Positions 47,210 through 56,186 of a stretch of DNA of 64,000 bases are shown here, piece by piece (positions within the stretch are counted from its first letter, which is position 1; every line of letters starts with the position of its first letter). The stretch spans positions 124,001-188,000 of the forward strand of contig NZ_SOHK01000009.1 of NCBI RefSeq assembly GCF_004404055.1. Reading direction: 5' to 3'. A model generated the notes under the pieces. The model saw only the letters and a program-made list of their open reading frames with translations, did not search any database and had not been told where the DNA came from. The position numbers were made by a program, and so were the translations under genes. Source of the DNA: Cryobacterium ruanii (lineage in GTDB: Bacteria > Actinomycetota > Actinomycetes > Actinomycetales > Microbacteriaceae).

Positions 47210-47569
47210 GCGCCCGATCTCGATAGCCGCCATGCCGGTTACCGTAGCGGCCACCCACATGACCACCGGAACGGCCCGCGCGGGCAGCACCCGAGGAACT
47301 GGGTGGCCGCCTCGGCGCAGGATTACGAGTGAAATCACTGCCCACACAACGGAGGCGACGGCGCTGCCCATGCGCAGCCTGGCCGGCGGGCGAGCTGCTG
47401 CTGCTGCTGCTGCTGCTGCGCCGCCATAGGCTGCGCGACCCCACGGAGCGCGGGACGCCAGAGCAAGTTGGAAGGCCACGAGGCCAACCAGGAGACTCCC
47501 GGACAGGCCGGACGAGTAACGGGCGATGGAGCGCGGGACCGGCTCTCTTAAAGCCAACCCTTCAGTCAC
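47210..47569 (-). pseudogene. small four-TM membrane protein with poly-Ala tract and lost C-terminus
   Basis: Begins MTEGLALREPVPRSIARYSS, then SLLVGLVAFQLALASRAPWG and RAAYGG, a run of nine Ala, PPARLRMGSAVASVVWAVIS and MWVAATVTGMAAIEI. This is the pattern of a common actinobacterial membrane family of about 140 residues (AAGAPWGxAAWGG...PARLR...). After about 120 codons the usual last helix is absent and the frame runs on antisense into neighbouring genes for another 140 codons, so a frameshift or truncation is likely. Start context is poor. Confidence 0.5.
47395..47418. repeat. (CTG)8 trinucleotide microsatellite
   Basis: Eight perfect CTG units on the plus strand, read as GCA (Ala) codons on the minus strand in the small membrane protein gene. 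In-frame for slippage. Confidence 0.95.
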
Positions 47570-47581
47570 GCTACCGGGGGA

Positions 47582-49189
47582 TCACTCCCACTCGATGGTT
47601 CCCGGCGGCTTCGACGTGACGTCGAGCACCACGCGGTTCACTCCGTCGACCTCGTTGGTGATGCGATTAGAAATTTTGGCCAGCAGGTCGTAGGGAAGGC
47701 GAGTCCAGTCGGCGGTCATGGCATCTTCCGACGACACCGGGCGCAGCACGATGGGGTGGCCGTAGGTGCGCCCGTCGCCCTGCACGCCCACCGACCGCAC
47801 GTCGGCGAGCAGCACGACCGGGCACTGCCAGATCTCGCGGTCGAGGCCGGCGGCGGTCAGTTCGAAGCGCACGATCGCATCCGCTTTGCGCAACAGGTCG
47901 AGACGTTCCTGGGTGATCGAACCGACGATGCGAATGCCCAGGCCGGGGCCGGGGAAAGGCTGGCGCTGCACGATCTCCGCCGGCAGGCCGAGTTCGGCAC
48001 CGATCGCGCGCACCTCGTCTTTGAAGAGGGTGCGCAGCGGTTCGACTAATTCGAACTTGAGGTCGTCGGGCAGTCCGCCCACGTTGTGGTGGCTCTTGAT
48101 GTTGGCGGTGCCACTACCGCCGCCGGATTCGACGACGTCGGGGTAGAGCGTGCCCTGCACGAGGAAGCGGATCGGGTCGCCGTCGATTTCCTTGGCCTCT
48201 TCGATCAGTTCAGCCTGGGCCTGCTCGAAGGTGCGAATGAACTCACGGCCGATGATCTTGCGCTTGGTCTCCGGGTCGCTCACACCTTTTAGCGCATCGA
48301 GGAACTGCTCGCGCACATCCACGGTGACCAAGCGAATGCCGGTGGCCTTGACGTAATCCTCTTCAACCTGCCGACGCTCGTCTTCGCGCAGCAGTCCGTG
48401 GTCGACGAATACGCAGACCAGCTGGTCACCGATGGCCTTGTGCACGAGGGCCGCGGCCACGGCGGAGTCGACTCCGCCGGAGAGGCCGCAGATGACCTTG
48501 CCGCTGCCGACCTGGGCTCGAATCTTCGCGACCTGCTCGGCGATGACGTTGCCGCTGTTCCAATCGGCAGCGATGCCGGCGGCGCGGTGCAGAAAGTTCT
48601 CGAGCACGTGCTGGCCGTTTTGGGAGTGCTTGACCTCGGGGTGCCACTGCACGCCGTAGAGCCGCTTCTCGTCGTTGGCGAACGCGGCCACCGGGGTCGA
48701 GACCGAAGAGGCGAGCACGGTGAAACCTTCGGGAGCGGTCGCGACCGAGTCGCCGTGGCTCATCCACACGGTCTGGCTGTCGGGCTGGTCGGCGAGCAGC
48801 ACGTTGTCGCCATTGCTCACGGCGACCGGGGTCGAGCCGTATTCGCGGGCGCCGGTGTGGGCGACGATGCCGCCGAGGGCGGTCGCCATCACCTGGAAGC
48901 CGTAGCAAATGCCGAGCACGGGTACGCCGAGCTCAAAGATCGCCGCGTCGAACGCGGGCGCGCCCTCAGCGTAAACACTCGACGGGCCACCGCTGAGTAC
49001 GATTCCGCGCGGGTTCTTCGCGAGCACTTCGGCGGCGGTGATCGTGTGCGGCACAATCTCCGAATAAACGGATGCCTCCCGCACGCGCCGGGCGATCAGC
49101 TGCGCGTACTGCGCACCGAAGTCGACGACGAGAACGGGGCGACCGAGCCCGGAATCGGCGAGGGCGGCATCCGTTGTGGGAGTGGTCAT
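47582..49189 (-). CDS. guaA: GMP synthase (glutamine-hydrolysing)
   Basis: Converts XMP to GMP. The glutaminase domain has [20 protein letters not shown], the nucleophile in [12 protein letters not shown] and [15 protein letters not shown]. The ATP-pyrophosphatase domain has [20 protein letters not shown] (P-loop) and [14 protein letters not shown]. The C-terminal dimerisation domain ends in PGTIEWE as in most GuaA. The ATG at 49189 overlaps the DUF3817 stop; the open extension upstream to 49360 is rejected. Last gene of the khtTU-SURF1-DUF3817-guaA operon. Confidence 0.97.
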   Translation of the reverse strand: MTTPTTDAALADSGLGRPVLVVDFGAQYAQLIARRVREASVYSEIVPHTITAAEVLAKNPRGIVLSGGPSSVYAEGAPAFDAAIFELGVPVLGICYGFQVMATALGGIVAHTGAREYGSTPVAVSNGDNVLLADQPDSQTVWMSHGDSVATAPEGFTVLASSVSTPVAAFANDEKRLYGVQWHPEVKHSQNGQHVLENFLHRAAGIAADWNSGNVIAEQVAKIRAQVGSGKVICGLSGGVDSAVAAALVHKAIGDQLVCVFVDHGLLREDERRQVEEDYVKATGIRLVTVDVREQFLDALKGVSDPETKRKIIGREFIRTFEQAQAELIEEAKEIDGDPIRFLVQGTLYPDVVESGGGSGTANIKSHHNVGGLPDDLKFELVEPLRTLFKDEVRAIGAELGLPAEIVQRQPFPGPGLGIRIVGSITQERLDLLRKADAIVRFELTAAGLDREIWQCPVVLLADVRSVGVQGDGRTYGHPIVLRPVSSEDAMTADWTRLPYDLLAKISNRITNEVDGVNRVVLDVTSKPPGTIEWE

Positions 49190-49635
49190 GCTTGGGCCTG
49201 GGCCTTCTCGGCAACTGCCGCAGTTTTGTCGGAGTTCTCGGTGAGGAAGCGCTTCACCGTGCGGGCAACGGGAACTTCGACGATGAACGACAGGGTGGGA
49301 ACGACGCCGCCGAGGGCGATGAGTACGAAGCGCCAGAACGGCCAGCGCATAAGGCTCCACAAGCGGAAATCGGCGAACAGGTACAACACGTAGAACCAGC
49401 CGTGCGCGATCAGGATGCCGGTGCTCAGGTTGACGGCCGCGACCGTGTCGGTCGGGACGAGGGCGAGGAACCCCTGCGCGCCGCCGAGTTCGATCTCGTG
49501 GCCGAAGCCGTACTTGATGACCATTTCGATGCAGAGCAGCAGCAGGAAGACGCCGGTGACGGTCGACGACACCTGGTACAGCCGGAGCGCACCGGGAATT
49601 CTGGAGATATCGGCGGGCTTGGGTTGACGAGGCAT
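49186..49635 (-). CDS. DUF3817 membrane protein
   Basis: A 149-residue protein with three TM helices, of the DUF3817 family that is often found next to guaA or SURF1 in Actinobacteria. It has [20 protein letters not shown] at the first helix, [20 protein letters not shown] at the second, then [20 protein letters not shown]. Function unknown. The ATG at 49635 ([10 protein letters not shown]) is chosen. Its stop overlaps the guaA start by ATGA, so they are coupled. Confidence 0.82.
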   Translation of the reverse strand: MPRQPKPADISRIPGALRLYQVSSTVTGVFLLLLCIEMVIKYGFGHEIELGGAQGFLALVPTDTVAAVNLSTGILIAHGWFYVLYLFADFRLWSLMRWPFWRFVLIALGGVVPTLSFIVEVPVARTVKRFLTENSDKTAAVAEKAQAQA

Positions 49636-49645
49636 GTGACCAATT

Positions 49646-50422
49646 CTACGTGTGCACACTGACAGCTTCCGCTGCCTCGGCGTCTTCCTGCTCGCGTTCG
49701 AGGGCGTCGCGCACCAGGCGGTACCAAAGGAACACGGCGAACCCGGCGAAGACGACCCACTCGATCGCATAGAAGATGTTCAGCCAGTTCAGTGACTGGT
49801 CGACTTCGGGCACCGGGGAGTCGATCACGTCAAGCCCGGCCGGGGCCGCCGCGTCGACGATATAGGCGGAATATACTGATCCGTCGGTGAAATCAGCCCA
49901 CAGATTGATCAGAGCCGATGGTGCCACCTTGGTCAGCTCCATTGAGTCGCCGTCGGGGTCGGGCAGCTCCGGGGCCTCGCCGGTGAGAAAGCGTCCGGTC
50001 AGGGTGACCGGGCCGGTCTCGGGCGCGTCTTGGAGTGCGGCGATAACGGCCTCGGCGGCGGCCTGGTCGGGGGCCCAGCCACGAGCCACAGCGATGCTGG
50101 CGGAGGCCTCCGTCTGAAAATGGCTGACCACCCAGAAACCTTGGATGCCGCCGTTGATGCGCGTTGTGATGAGTGTTTCGTCACCGGCCACCCAGGTGCC
50201 GTCGGCGGTGACCATCTGGCCGGTTGCAACCTGTGTCACGCCGCCGTCGGGCTGCGCCACCTCGGCGAGCGGCTGCGCCTGCTCGGTGCTTCGCTCCACG
50301 ACAACGCCGGACTCGATAGCGCGTTCCAGCTGCCAGTGCCCGAGCAGGGCGAAGGCCGCGGCCACGCCGAGGGCCAGCAGCAGTGCGGCCACCCAGCGGG
50401 GGCGCACCATCATTTTGATCAC
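49646..50422 (-). CDS. SURF1-family cytochrome oxidase assembly protein
   Basis: A 258-residue protein with an N-terminal TM helix (PRWVAALLLALGVAAAFALL) followed by GHWQLERA, a large external domain with WVAGDETLITTRINGGIQGF and RGWAPDQAAAEAVIAAL, and a second TM helix near the C-terminus (LNIFYAIEWVVFAGFAVFLW). The two-helix, one-domain layout is that of SURF1/Shy1, needed for haem a insertion in aa3 oxidase. It overlaps the antiporter stop by ATGA. Confidence 0.9.
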   Translation of the reverse strand: MIKMMVRPRWVAALLLALGVAAAFALLGHWQLERAIESGVVVERSTEQAQPLAEVAQPDGGVTQVATGQMVTADGTWVAGDETLITTRINGGIQGFWVVSHFQTEASASIAVARGWAPDQAAAEAVIAALQDAPETGPVTLTGRFLTGEAPELPDPDGDSMELTKVAPSALINLWADFTDGSVYSAYIVDAAAPAGLDVIDSPVPEVDQSLNWLNIFYAIEWVVFAGFAVFLWYRLVRDALEREQEDAEAAEAVSVHT

Positions 50423-51915
50423 GAATAGTCACCTGTGTGGGTTTCTCGCCCGGGTTTGCTTGCCGGATTGTCGGCCGCATCATCGTCGGGTTCTGGGGAG
50501 TGCTGGCCGAGAGCGAAGCCAGCCATCGAGTCCAGCCCAGAATCAGCTGAATGCGAGCGTTTCTGTGGTTCAACCGTATCGGGCGCCGGGTGAGAATTGG
50601 CCGAGTCAACCATCCGCGCTGGCTTGTCTTTACCCGCACGACGGGCGTACTCGTCGGCATCAGCGGCCTGGGCGGCCGTCGCGGCTTCGACGAGCGCGAT
50701 CTCTTCGTCGAGCATCGGGTTGCGCAGTGCTCGTGTAGAAACGGATACCGGCACACGGCGACGCGGAGCCGCCCCGATCTTCTCGGAATTCGCCGCGAAC
50801 AGGGGGCCGAGGATGGCCATGACGAGAACGTAGAGGCCCGCAAACGGTTGCAGCCGCGGATCGAGCCCGGCCGACACCGACAGGGTCGCGAGGATCAGCG
50901 TGAACTCGCCGCGATTGACGAAAATCGCGGCGGTGTTGAGCGCTTCCCGTGACCCCATTTTGTGCAGCCAGGCCAGCAGGGCGCCGGAGAGCAGACTGAG
51001 CACGAAGGTCATCCCGATGGCGATGAGCACCACGCCGATCACCGACCCAAACTGGGCCACGTCGAGGGCGAGGCCGAAGTTGAGAAAGAAGAACGCCGCG
51101 AAAATATCGCGCAGGGGTACGGCTACGCGCTCGATCCTGGCGCGGTAGCTGCTCGCGCCGAGCACGACGCCGATCAGGAAGGCGCCGATGGCATCGGTGA
51201 CGCCGATGATCTCACCGATGCCGGCGAACAGCACCACGAGGCCGAAGAACAGGATGGTGAACAGTTCGTCGTCTTTGGTGCGCATCAGACGCGACACCAC
51301 CCGCCCACCCCAACGGGCCAGCGAGAACATCGCCACCAGAAACAAGAACGCGATCGAGAGCTGCAGCACGATGGGCCAGACCTCGGTCTTGCCGCTGAGC
51401 ACGACGGAGACGATCGAGAGGTAGATGGCGATGAAGATATCGCCGACCACGGTCACGCCGAGGATCATCGGGGTCTCTTTGTTGGCCAGACGGCGCAGTT
51501 CGATGAGCAGTTTGGTGATGATCGCGCTCGAGGAGGTTCCGGTCATGCCGGCGATGACAAGAGCTTCGCGAGGACCCCAGCCCACGAGCAGGCCGAAGAT
51601 GAAGCCGGCACTCATATTGATGAGTATCCAAGATCCGCCCGAGACGATCAGGGTCCTGGCGTTGCCGAAGAATTCTTCCTGGTCGAACTCGAGTCCGAGG
51701 CTGAACAGCAGCAGAATCAGACCGAAGACGGCGATGAGTTCGATATCAGCGGAATTAAAATCGAGGGGGAAGAAGTCCGTGTTCGGACTGGCCAAGACGC
51801 CCACGATCATGTAGATCGGGATGGTAGGGAGCCCGATCAGCTTGCCCAGGCGGCCGAGAACGTAGGCGACGACGAGCAGGGTGCCGAGAACGAGAAGGTC
51901 TTCGCCCAGGTGCAT
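50419..51915 (-). CDS. khtU: KhtU-like K+/H+ antiporter (CPA2 family)
   Basis: A 498-residue cation:proton antiporter. Twelve or so TM helices include IPIYMIVGVLASP, LILLLFSLGLEFDQEEFFGN (CPA2 motif), GMTGTSSSAIITKLLIE and VFVNRGEF-like AIFVNRGEFTLILATLSVSA. A 110-residue hydrophilic C-terminal tail rich in Ala and Asp follows; the regulatory RCK_C domain is on a separate protein encoded three bases upstream, as in KhtTU. This predicts K+ export under high K+ or alkaline stress. Confidence 0.9.
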   Translation of the reverse strand: MHLGEDLLVLGTLLVVAYVLGRLGKLIGLPTIPIYMIVGVLASPNTDFFPLDFNSADIELIAVFGLILLLFSLGLEFDQEEFFGNARTLIVSGGSWILINMSAGFIFGLLVGWGPREALVIAGMTGTSSSAIITKLLIELRRLANKETPMILGVTVVGDIFIAIYLSIVSVVLSGKTEVWPIVLQLSIAFLFLVAMFSLARWGGRVVSRLMRTKDDELFTILFFGLVVLFAGIGEIIGVTDAIGAFLIGVVLGASSYRARIERVAVPLRDIFAAFFFLNFGLALDVAQFGSVIGVVLIAIGMTFVLSLLSGALLAWLHKMGSREALNTAAIFVNRGEFTLILATLSVSAGLDPRLQPFAGLYVLVMAILGPLFAANSEKIGAAPRRRVPVSVSTRALRNPMLDEEIALVEAATAAQAADADEYARRAGKDKPARMVDSANSHPAPDTVEPQKRSHSADSGLDSMAGFALGQHSPEPDDDAADNPASKPGRETHTGDYS

Positions 51916-51918
51916 GGT

Positions 51919-52446
51919 TCACCCCCCGGGTGGAGCGTCGACGGTCTTCGCCTTCACTTCACCGGTGCGAAAGAACGCGAAGGCCTTGACGACCTTTTCA
52001 GGCGAGCCAGCAACGACGAGGGTGTCACCGGGGAAGACCTTGAAGTCGGCGGCGGGGGCCGGGTTGGCGGATTCGCCGCGCACGACGGCGACCACGGTGA
52101 GTCCGGCGATGCCGCGGTCGGCGGGGTTTCCGAGCGCCTGGCCGGCGATGTGGTCTTCATAGTCCACGGTGAACCAGTCGATGCTGAGGCCGGGAATCTG
52201 GTCGAGGGCGCTGAGCGACTCGGTGATCTGGGTTCCGCCGAGCAGTTCGGCCAGGGTGTGCGCCTCGTCTTCGTTGAGCCGCAACGAGACCTTGCTCGCG
52301 TCGGGGCCGCCCTCATCGTCGGCGAATGTGATGAGGTCGCTGTGGCCGGAACGGTGGGCGATGACGCCGACCTTGCCGCCGTCATCCGTGATGAAGGTGT
52401 GCAGCACACCCACGCCGGGAAGTTTGACCCGCCGAACATCAACCAT
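51919..52446 (-). CDS. khtT: KhtT-like regulatory subunit with TrkA-C domain
   Basis: Cytoplasmic 175-residue regulator of the antiporter. The N-terminal half (VDVRRVKLPGVGVLHTFITD) matches KhtT N-terminal domains; the C-terminal half is an RCK_C/TrkA-C domain with VVAVVRGESANPAPAADFKV and GDTLVVAGSPEKVVKAFAFF. RCK_C domains of this type bind cyclic-di-AMP in Bacillus; that is not shown here. I prefer the ATG at 52446, which has AGGAG 8 bases upstream; a second ATG at 52452 lies only two bases after the AGGAG. First gene of the operon. Confidence 0.88.
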   Translation of the reverse strand: MVDVRRVKLPGVGVLHTFITDDGGKVGVIAHRSGHSDLITFADDEGGPDASKVSLRLNEDEAHTLAELLGGTQITESLSALDQIPGLSIDWFTVDYEDHIAGQALGNPADRGIAGLTVVAVVRGESANPAPAADFKVFPGDTLVVAGSPEKVVKAFAFFRTGEVKAKTVDAPPGG

Positions 52447-52517
52447 TGTCATGACTCCTGAGGTTTAGGGGCAGTCCCCCTATTCTATCGGAGCCGTTTT
52501 TGCCGCCGCGAGCGGGC

Positions 52518-54248
52518 TTAGTTCGTGACGACGGTGTCGGGGGCCTCGAGGCGCACCCGGTCGGCGGATTCGTCATCGGGCTCTTCCTGTGACGCCCTCT
52601 CGGCGGCGACCCTGGTGAGGTAGAAGCCCACCTCACGGTCGATGCGCTCCTGATCCCAGCCGAGCACCCCGGCCATGAGCGCGGCGGCGACCGGGGCAGC
52701 CGAAACCCCACGGTCCCACGCCTCGATCGAGATGCGGGTGCGGCGGGCCAGCACGTCTTCCAGGTGCAGCGCACCCTCGTGCGACGCCGCGTAGACGACC
52801 TCGGCCCCGATGTAGTCGTCAGCGCCGGGCAACGGATCGGCGAGCTCCGGATTGGCTCGAATCAGGTCGAGCAGTTCATCGGTGAGGGTTCCGTAGCGGT
52901 TGAGCAGGTGCTCGACCCGCACGGTGTGCAGCGCGAACGCCCGGGCGATCTTGCCGCGCTTGTTCCACGCGGCCTGGTAGCCCTCAGCTCCCAGCAAGGG
53001 AATGTCCTGGGTCGTCGACGCGGGAATGCGTCCGTCGAGGGCCGAGGCCGCGGCATCCACTGCGTCCTTGGCCATGATGCGGTAGGTGGTCCACTTGCCG
53101 CCGGCTATCACGACCAGGCCGGGAACCGAGTGCCCGACGAGGTGTTCGCGGGACAGCTTGGAAGTCTGGTCGCTCTCGCCGGCCAGCAACGGACGAAGCC
53201 CGGCGTAGACACCCTCGACATCTTCTCGGGTGAGCGGCACGCTGAGCACGGAGTTGATGTGTTCGAGGATGTAGTCGATGTCGGCTGCCGTCGCGGCCGG
53301 ATGCGCCTTGTCGAGGTACCAGTCGGTGTCGGTCGTGCCGATGAGCCAGTGCCGGCCCCACGGAATCACGAACAGAACGCTTTTCTCGGTGCGCAGTAAC
53401 AGTCCCATGGCGCTCTGGAACCGATCGCGCGGCACCACGAGATGCACGCCCTTCGAGGCACGCACCTTGAAGGTGCCGCGTTCGCCGACCATGCGCTGCG
53501 TGTCGTCGGTCCAGACGCCGGTCGCGTTCACGACCTGCTTGGCCCGCACGTCGAAGTGTTCGTCGGTCTGCAGGTCGTGGGCACGCACGCCGACAACGCG
53601 CTCCCCCACCTTGATGAAGCCTTCGACCCGCACCCGGCTGGCCGCGTGGGCACCGTAAAACGAGGCGGTGCGCACGAGTGACGACACGTAGCGGGCATCA
53701 TCGACCTGAGCGTCGTAGTACGTGATTCCGCCGATCAGGGCGTCGTTGGCGAGGCTCGGAATGAGCTTCTGCACCTGGCTCTTGGACAGGTGGCGGTGAT
53801 GCGGTACGCCGGGCGGGCGCCCGCCGGTGTAGGAGAAGATGTCGTAGAGCAGCATGCCCGCGCCGATATAGAACCGTTCGGTGAAACGCTTCTTCAGCGG
53901 GTACAGGAATCGCACCGGCTTTACGAGGTGCGGCGCGATGCGCTGCAACAGCAGGCCCCGCTCGGTGAGGGCTTCGCGCACAAGGCGAAAGTCGAGCTGC
54001 TCCAGATAACGGATTCCGCCATGCACGAGCTTGGACGACCGGCTCGACGTTCCCGACGCCCAATCTCGCGCCTCGAGGATGCCCACGCTCAGTCCGCGGG
54101 TGACGGCATCGAGGGCGGCACCGGCCCCGACGATTCCGCCGCCGACGACGAGAATGTCGAGTTCTTTGCCTTTGAGCTTGGCGAGAGCGGAGACCCGCTC
54201 CTCAGGCCCTAATTTCGTGGATCGGGTGACCGCATTGTGGGAGGCCAT
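52518..54248 (-). CDS. glpD: aerobic glycerol-3-phosphate dehydrogenase
   Basis: FAD-linked dehydrogenase converting glycerol-3-phosphate to DHAP with electrons to quinone, at the inner face of the membrane. It has ILVVGGGIVGAGAALDAVTR (FAD), SSRSSKLVHGGIRYLEQLDF and GVWTDDTQRM in the core, then HLVGHSVPGLVVIAGGKWTTY near residue 370, and the C-terminal DAO_C domain with YIGAEVVYAASHEGALHLED. AGGAG lies 5 bases before the ATG. A 15-bp direct repeat just upstream is a likely operator. Confidence 0.95.
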   Translation of the reverse strand: MASHNAVTRSTKLGPEERVSALAKLKGKELDILVVGGGIVGAGAALDAVTRGLSVGILEARDWASGTSSRSSKLVHGGIRYLEQLDFRLVREALTERGLLLQRIAPHLVKPVRFLYPLKKRFTERFYIGAGMLLYDIFSYTGGRPPGVPHHRHLSKSQVQKLIPSLANDALIGGITYYDAQVDDARYVSSLVRTASFYGAHAASRVRVEGFIKVGERVVGVRAHDLQTDEHFDVRAKQVVNATGVWTDDTQRMVGERGTFKVRASKGVHLVVPRDRFQSAMGLLLRTEKSVLFVIPWGRHWLIGTTDTDWYLDKAHPAATAADIDYILEHINSVLSVPLTREDVEGVYAGLRPLLAGESDQTSKLSREHLVGHSVPGLVVIAGGKWTTYRIMAKDAVDAAASALDGRIPASTTQDIPLLGAEGYQAAWNKRGKIARAFALHTVRVEHLLNRYGTLTDELLDLIRANPELADPLPGADDYIGAEVVYAASHEGALHLEDVLARRTRISIEAWDRGVSAAPVAAALMAGVLGWDQERIDREVGFYLTRVAAERASQEEPDDESADRVRLEAPDTVVTN

Positions 54249-54264
54249 GAATACTCCTGTTCAG

Positions 54265-54298
54265 ACTCGTGTGTATCTAAAACACTCGTGTGCATCTA
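54265..54298. promoter_or_regulatory. 15-bp direct repeat upstream of glpD, putative operator
   Basis: ACTCGTGTGTATCTA at 54265-54279 and ACTCGTGTGCATCTA at 54284-54298 differ at one position and have a period of 19 bases, starting 17 bases before the glpD start codon. It would suit a GlpR/DeoR- or GntR-like repressor. Confidence 0.45.
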
Positions 54299-54356
54299 GG
54301 GAGCACAAGAGGTTGAGTTTCAACGATGAAGCGCGCGAACGCTTCTGCCTCTGACG

Positions 54357-55475
54357 CTAGTTCACTCGGTACGGCGCGACAACCACTTCAACCCGTTGAA
54401 ATTCTTTGAGATCGGAGTAACCGGTGGTCGCCATCGACCGACGCAGCGCGCCGATGAGGTTGGCGGTGCCGTCGGCGACCGGTGCCGGGCCGTAGAGAAT
54501 CTCTTCGAGCGGAGCCACGGTACCGACCTCGACCCGCTTGCCGCGCGGAAGCTGGGGGTGGTGCGCCTCGGCGCCCCAATGGAATCCGCCACCGGGGGCA
54601 TCCGTTGCCCGGGCCAGGGCCGTGCCGAGCATGACGGCGTCGGCGCCGCAGGCCACGGCCTTGACGATGTCGCCCGAGGTGCCGAGTCCGCCGTCGGCGA
54701 TGACGTGCACGTAGCGCCCGCCGGATTCATCCATATAGTCGCGGCGCGCGCCGGCGACATCCGCTACGGCGGTGGCCATCGGGGCGTGGATGCCGAGGGT
54801 CGCGCGTGTCGTCGACGCGGCGCCCCCGCCGAAACCGACCAGAACGCCGGCGGCGCCGGTGCGCATGAGGTGCAGCGCTGCGGTGTAGGTGGCCGCACCG
54901 CCGACGATGACCGGGACGTCGAGTTCGTAGATGAACTTCTTGAGGTTGAGCGGTTCCTGGTTCTGCGAGACGTGCTCGGCCGACACGGTCGTGCCGCGAA
55001 TCACGAACAGGTCGACGCCGGCCGCAACGACGGTTTCGTAAAGTTCTTGCGTGCGCTGGGGAGAGAGGGCACCAGCCACGGTGACGCCACCCGCGCGAAC
55101 CTCGGCGAGGCGGGCGGTGACGAGCGCCGGCTGGATTGGGGCGGAGTACATCTCCTGCATGCGCGCGGTCGCCCTATCGGCGGGCAGGCTGCGGATTTCG
55201 GCCAGCAGTGGCTCCGGGTTATCGTGCCGGGTCCACAGCCCTTCGAGGTCGAGCACGCCGACGCCGCCCAGCTGACCCATCATGATGGCCGTGGTGGGCG
55301 ATACGACGGAGTCCATCGGCGCGGCAAGCACCGGAATGGCGAACTGGTATGCGTCGATGGTCCAACCGACCGATACGTCCTCCGGGTCGCGGGTGCGCCG
55401 ACTCGGCACCACCGCGATGTCGTCGAAGGCGTACACGCGGCGAGCGCGCTTGGAACGGCCGATCTCGATTTCCAT
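54357..55475 (-). CDS. guaB3: GuaB3 family IMP dehydrogenase-related protein
   Basis: A 372-residue TIM-barrel protein of the GuaB3 subfamily, without CBS domains. It has FAIPVLAAPMDSVVSPTTAI, GGVGVLDLEGLWTRHDNPEP, VGGAATYTAALHLMRTGAAG and VIADGGLGTSGDIVKAVACG (FMN or nucleotide site). At the catalytic loop where IMPDH has a Cys (GSICTTR), this protein reads GGGAASTTR, so the thiol is Ser. Family members are found in all Actinobacteria beside guaB; some cyanobacterial GuaB3 act as GMP reductases with the Cys present. The function here is uncertain. Confidence 0.9.
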   Translation of the reverse strand: MEIEIGRSKRARRVYAFDDIAVVPSRRTRDPEDVSVGWTIDAYQFAIPVLAAPMDSVVSPTTAIMMGQLGGVGVLDLEGLWTRHDNPEPLLAEIRSLPADRATARMQEMYSAPIQPALVTARLAEVRAGGVTVAGALSPQRTQELYETVVAAGVDLFVIRGTTVSAEHVSQNQEPLNLKKFIYELDVPVIVGGAATYTAALHLMRTGAAGVLVGFGGGAASTTRATLGIHAPMATAVADVAGARRDYMDESGGRYVHVIADGGLGTSGDIVKAVACGADAVMLGTALARATDAPGGGFHWGAEAHHPQLPRGKRVEVGTVAPLEEILYGPAPVADGTANLIGALRRSMATTGYSDLKEFQRVEVVVAPYRVN

Positions 55476-55584
55476 GGCTTCAGTTTAGACGCAAGCTATT
55501 GACTCGACCGGCGCGGGGCGTCGCATCCGCTTCGCTGCACTGTGGCAGTTCAGGGCCAGCGGATGCGACGGCACCGGCGGCAGA
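55476..55584. other. short gap between guaB3 and the DUF4190 gene
   Basis: Contains two GC-rich segments with GCATCCG and CGGATGC (55523 and 55560) that could pair (CGCATCCGCT with AGCGGATGCG), a possible terminator for the DUF4190 gene read on the minus strand. Confidence 0.45.
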
Positions 55585-55917
55585 CTACTCGCCGCAGGTG
55601 ATGGTGATGCCGTTGTTCTCGAAGATGCCGTCACCGTTTTCGGCACAGAACGATGCGGTCGCGGCGAGGGTACCGACGGAGACGATGATGAGAATCGCGA
55701 TGCCGATGGTGCCGATGAGGCCGACGACGATACCCCCGACCGCCAGCGGGTTCTTGAAGCCAGCTTTCTTGGATTTGCGCAGCGCGACGATGCTGACGAT
55801 AAGGCCGATCACGTTGAACGGAAAGGCAAGGATGAGGCCGATCAGGCCGAGCTTCTTGCCGGGGTTTGCACCGATCGGCGAGGTACCCAGTCCGGGTGAT
55901 GAGATGGTTTCGGTCAT
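55585..55917 (-). CDS. DUF4190-like two-TM membrane protein
   Basis: A 110-residue protein: 22-residue hydrophilic start (TETISSPGLGTSPIGANPGK), helix 1 (LGLIGLILAFPFNVIGLIVS), the basic loop VALRKSKKAGFKNP, helix 2 (LAVGGIVVGLIGTIGIAILI), and a short external C-terminus with two Cys (FCAENGDGIFENNGITITCG) that could form a disulfide. The pattern fits DUF4190 proteins, function unknown. AAGGAG lies 6 bases before the ATG at 55917, so a longer start is rejected. Confidence 0.75.
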   Translation of the reverse strand: MTETISSPGLGTSPIGANPGKKLGLIGLILAFPFNVIGLIVSIVALRKSKKAGFKNPLAVGGIVVGLIGTIGIAILIIVSVGTLAATASFCAENGDGIFENNGITITCGE

Positions 55918-56186
55918 GTGACGCTCCTTGTTAGCAGGTTTCCTGGGCGCCCCCAACACGGTTCACCCCGCCCGAAGTGTAACCGCACGAAAAAGCTGGC
56001 TGGTGGGCAATTTTCGTCGGCAAATTAATGGGTGTAATCCTGACCGAACCCGCAGTTTTACGCGCACGGATACAGCATTCCCCAGGAATGTTTCCCCCCC
56101 ACAACTGGGTGTTCGACGATTGCGACACGCTGCGATCCGGCCCCCTAGGCTCCGAATGGATATACACGGCAACCCGGGGGAACACC

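Noticed and set aside
46787-47569. 260-residue membrane protein
   Set aside because: Only the first 120 residues look like protein; the rest is antisense to the small TM gene and to the pyruvate-kinase-like gene.
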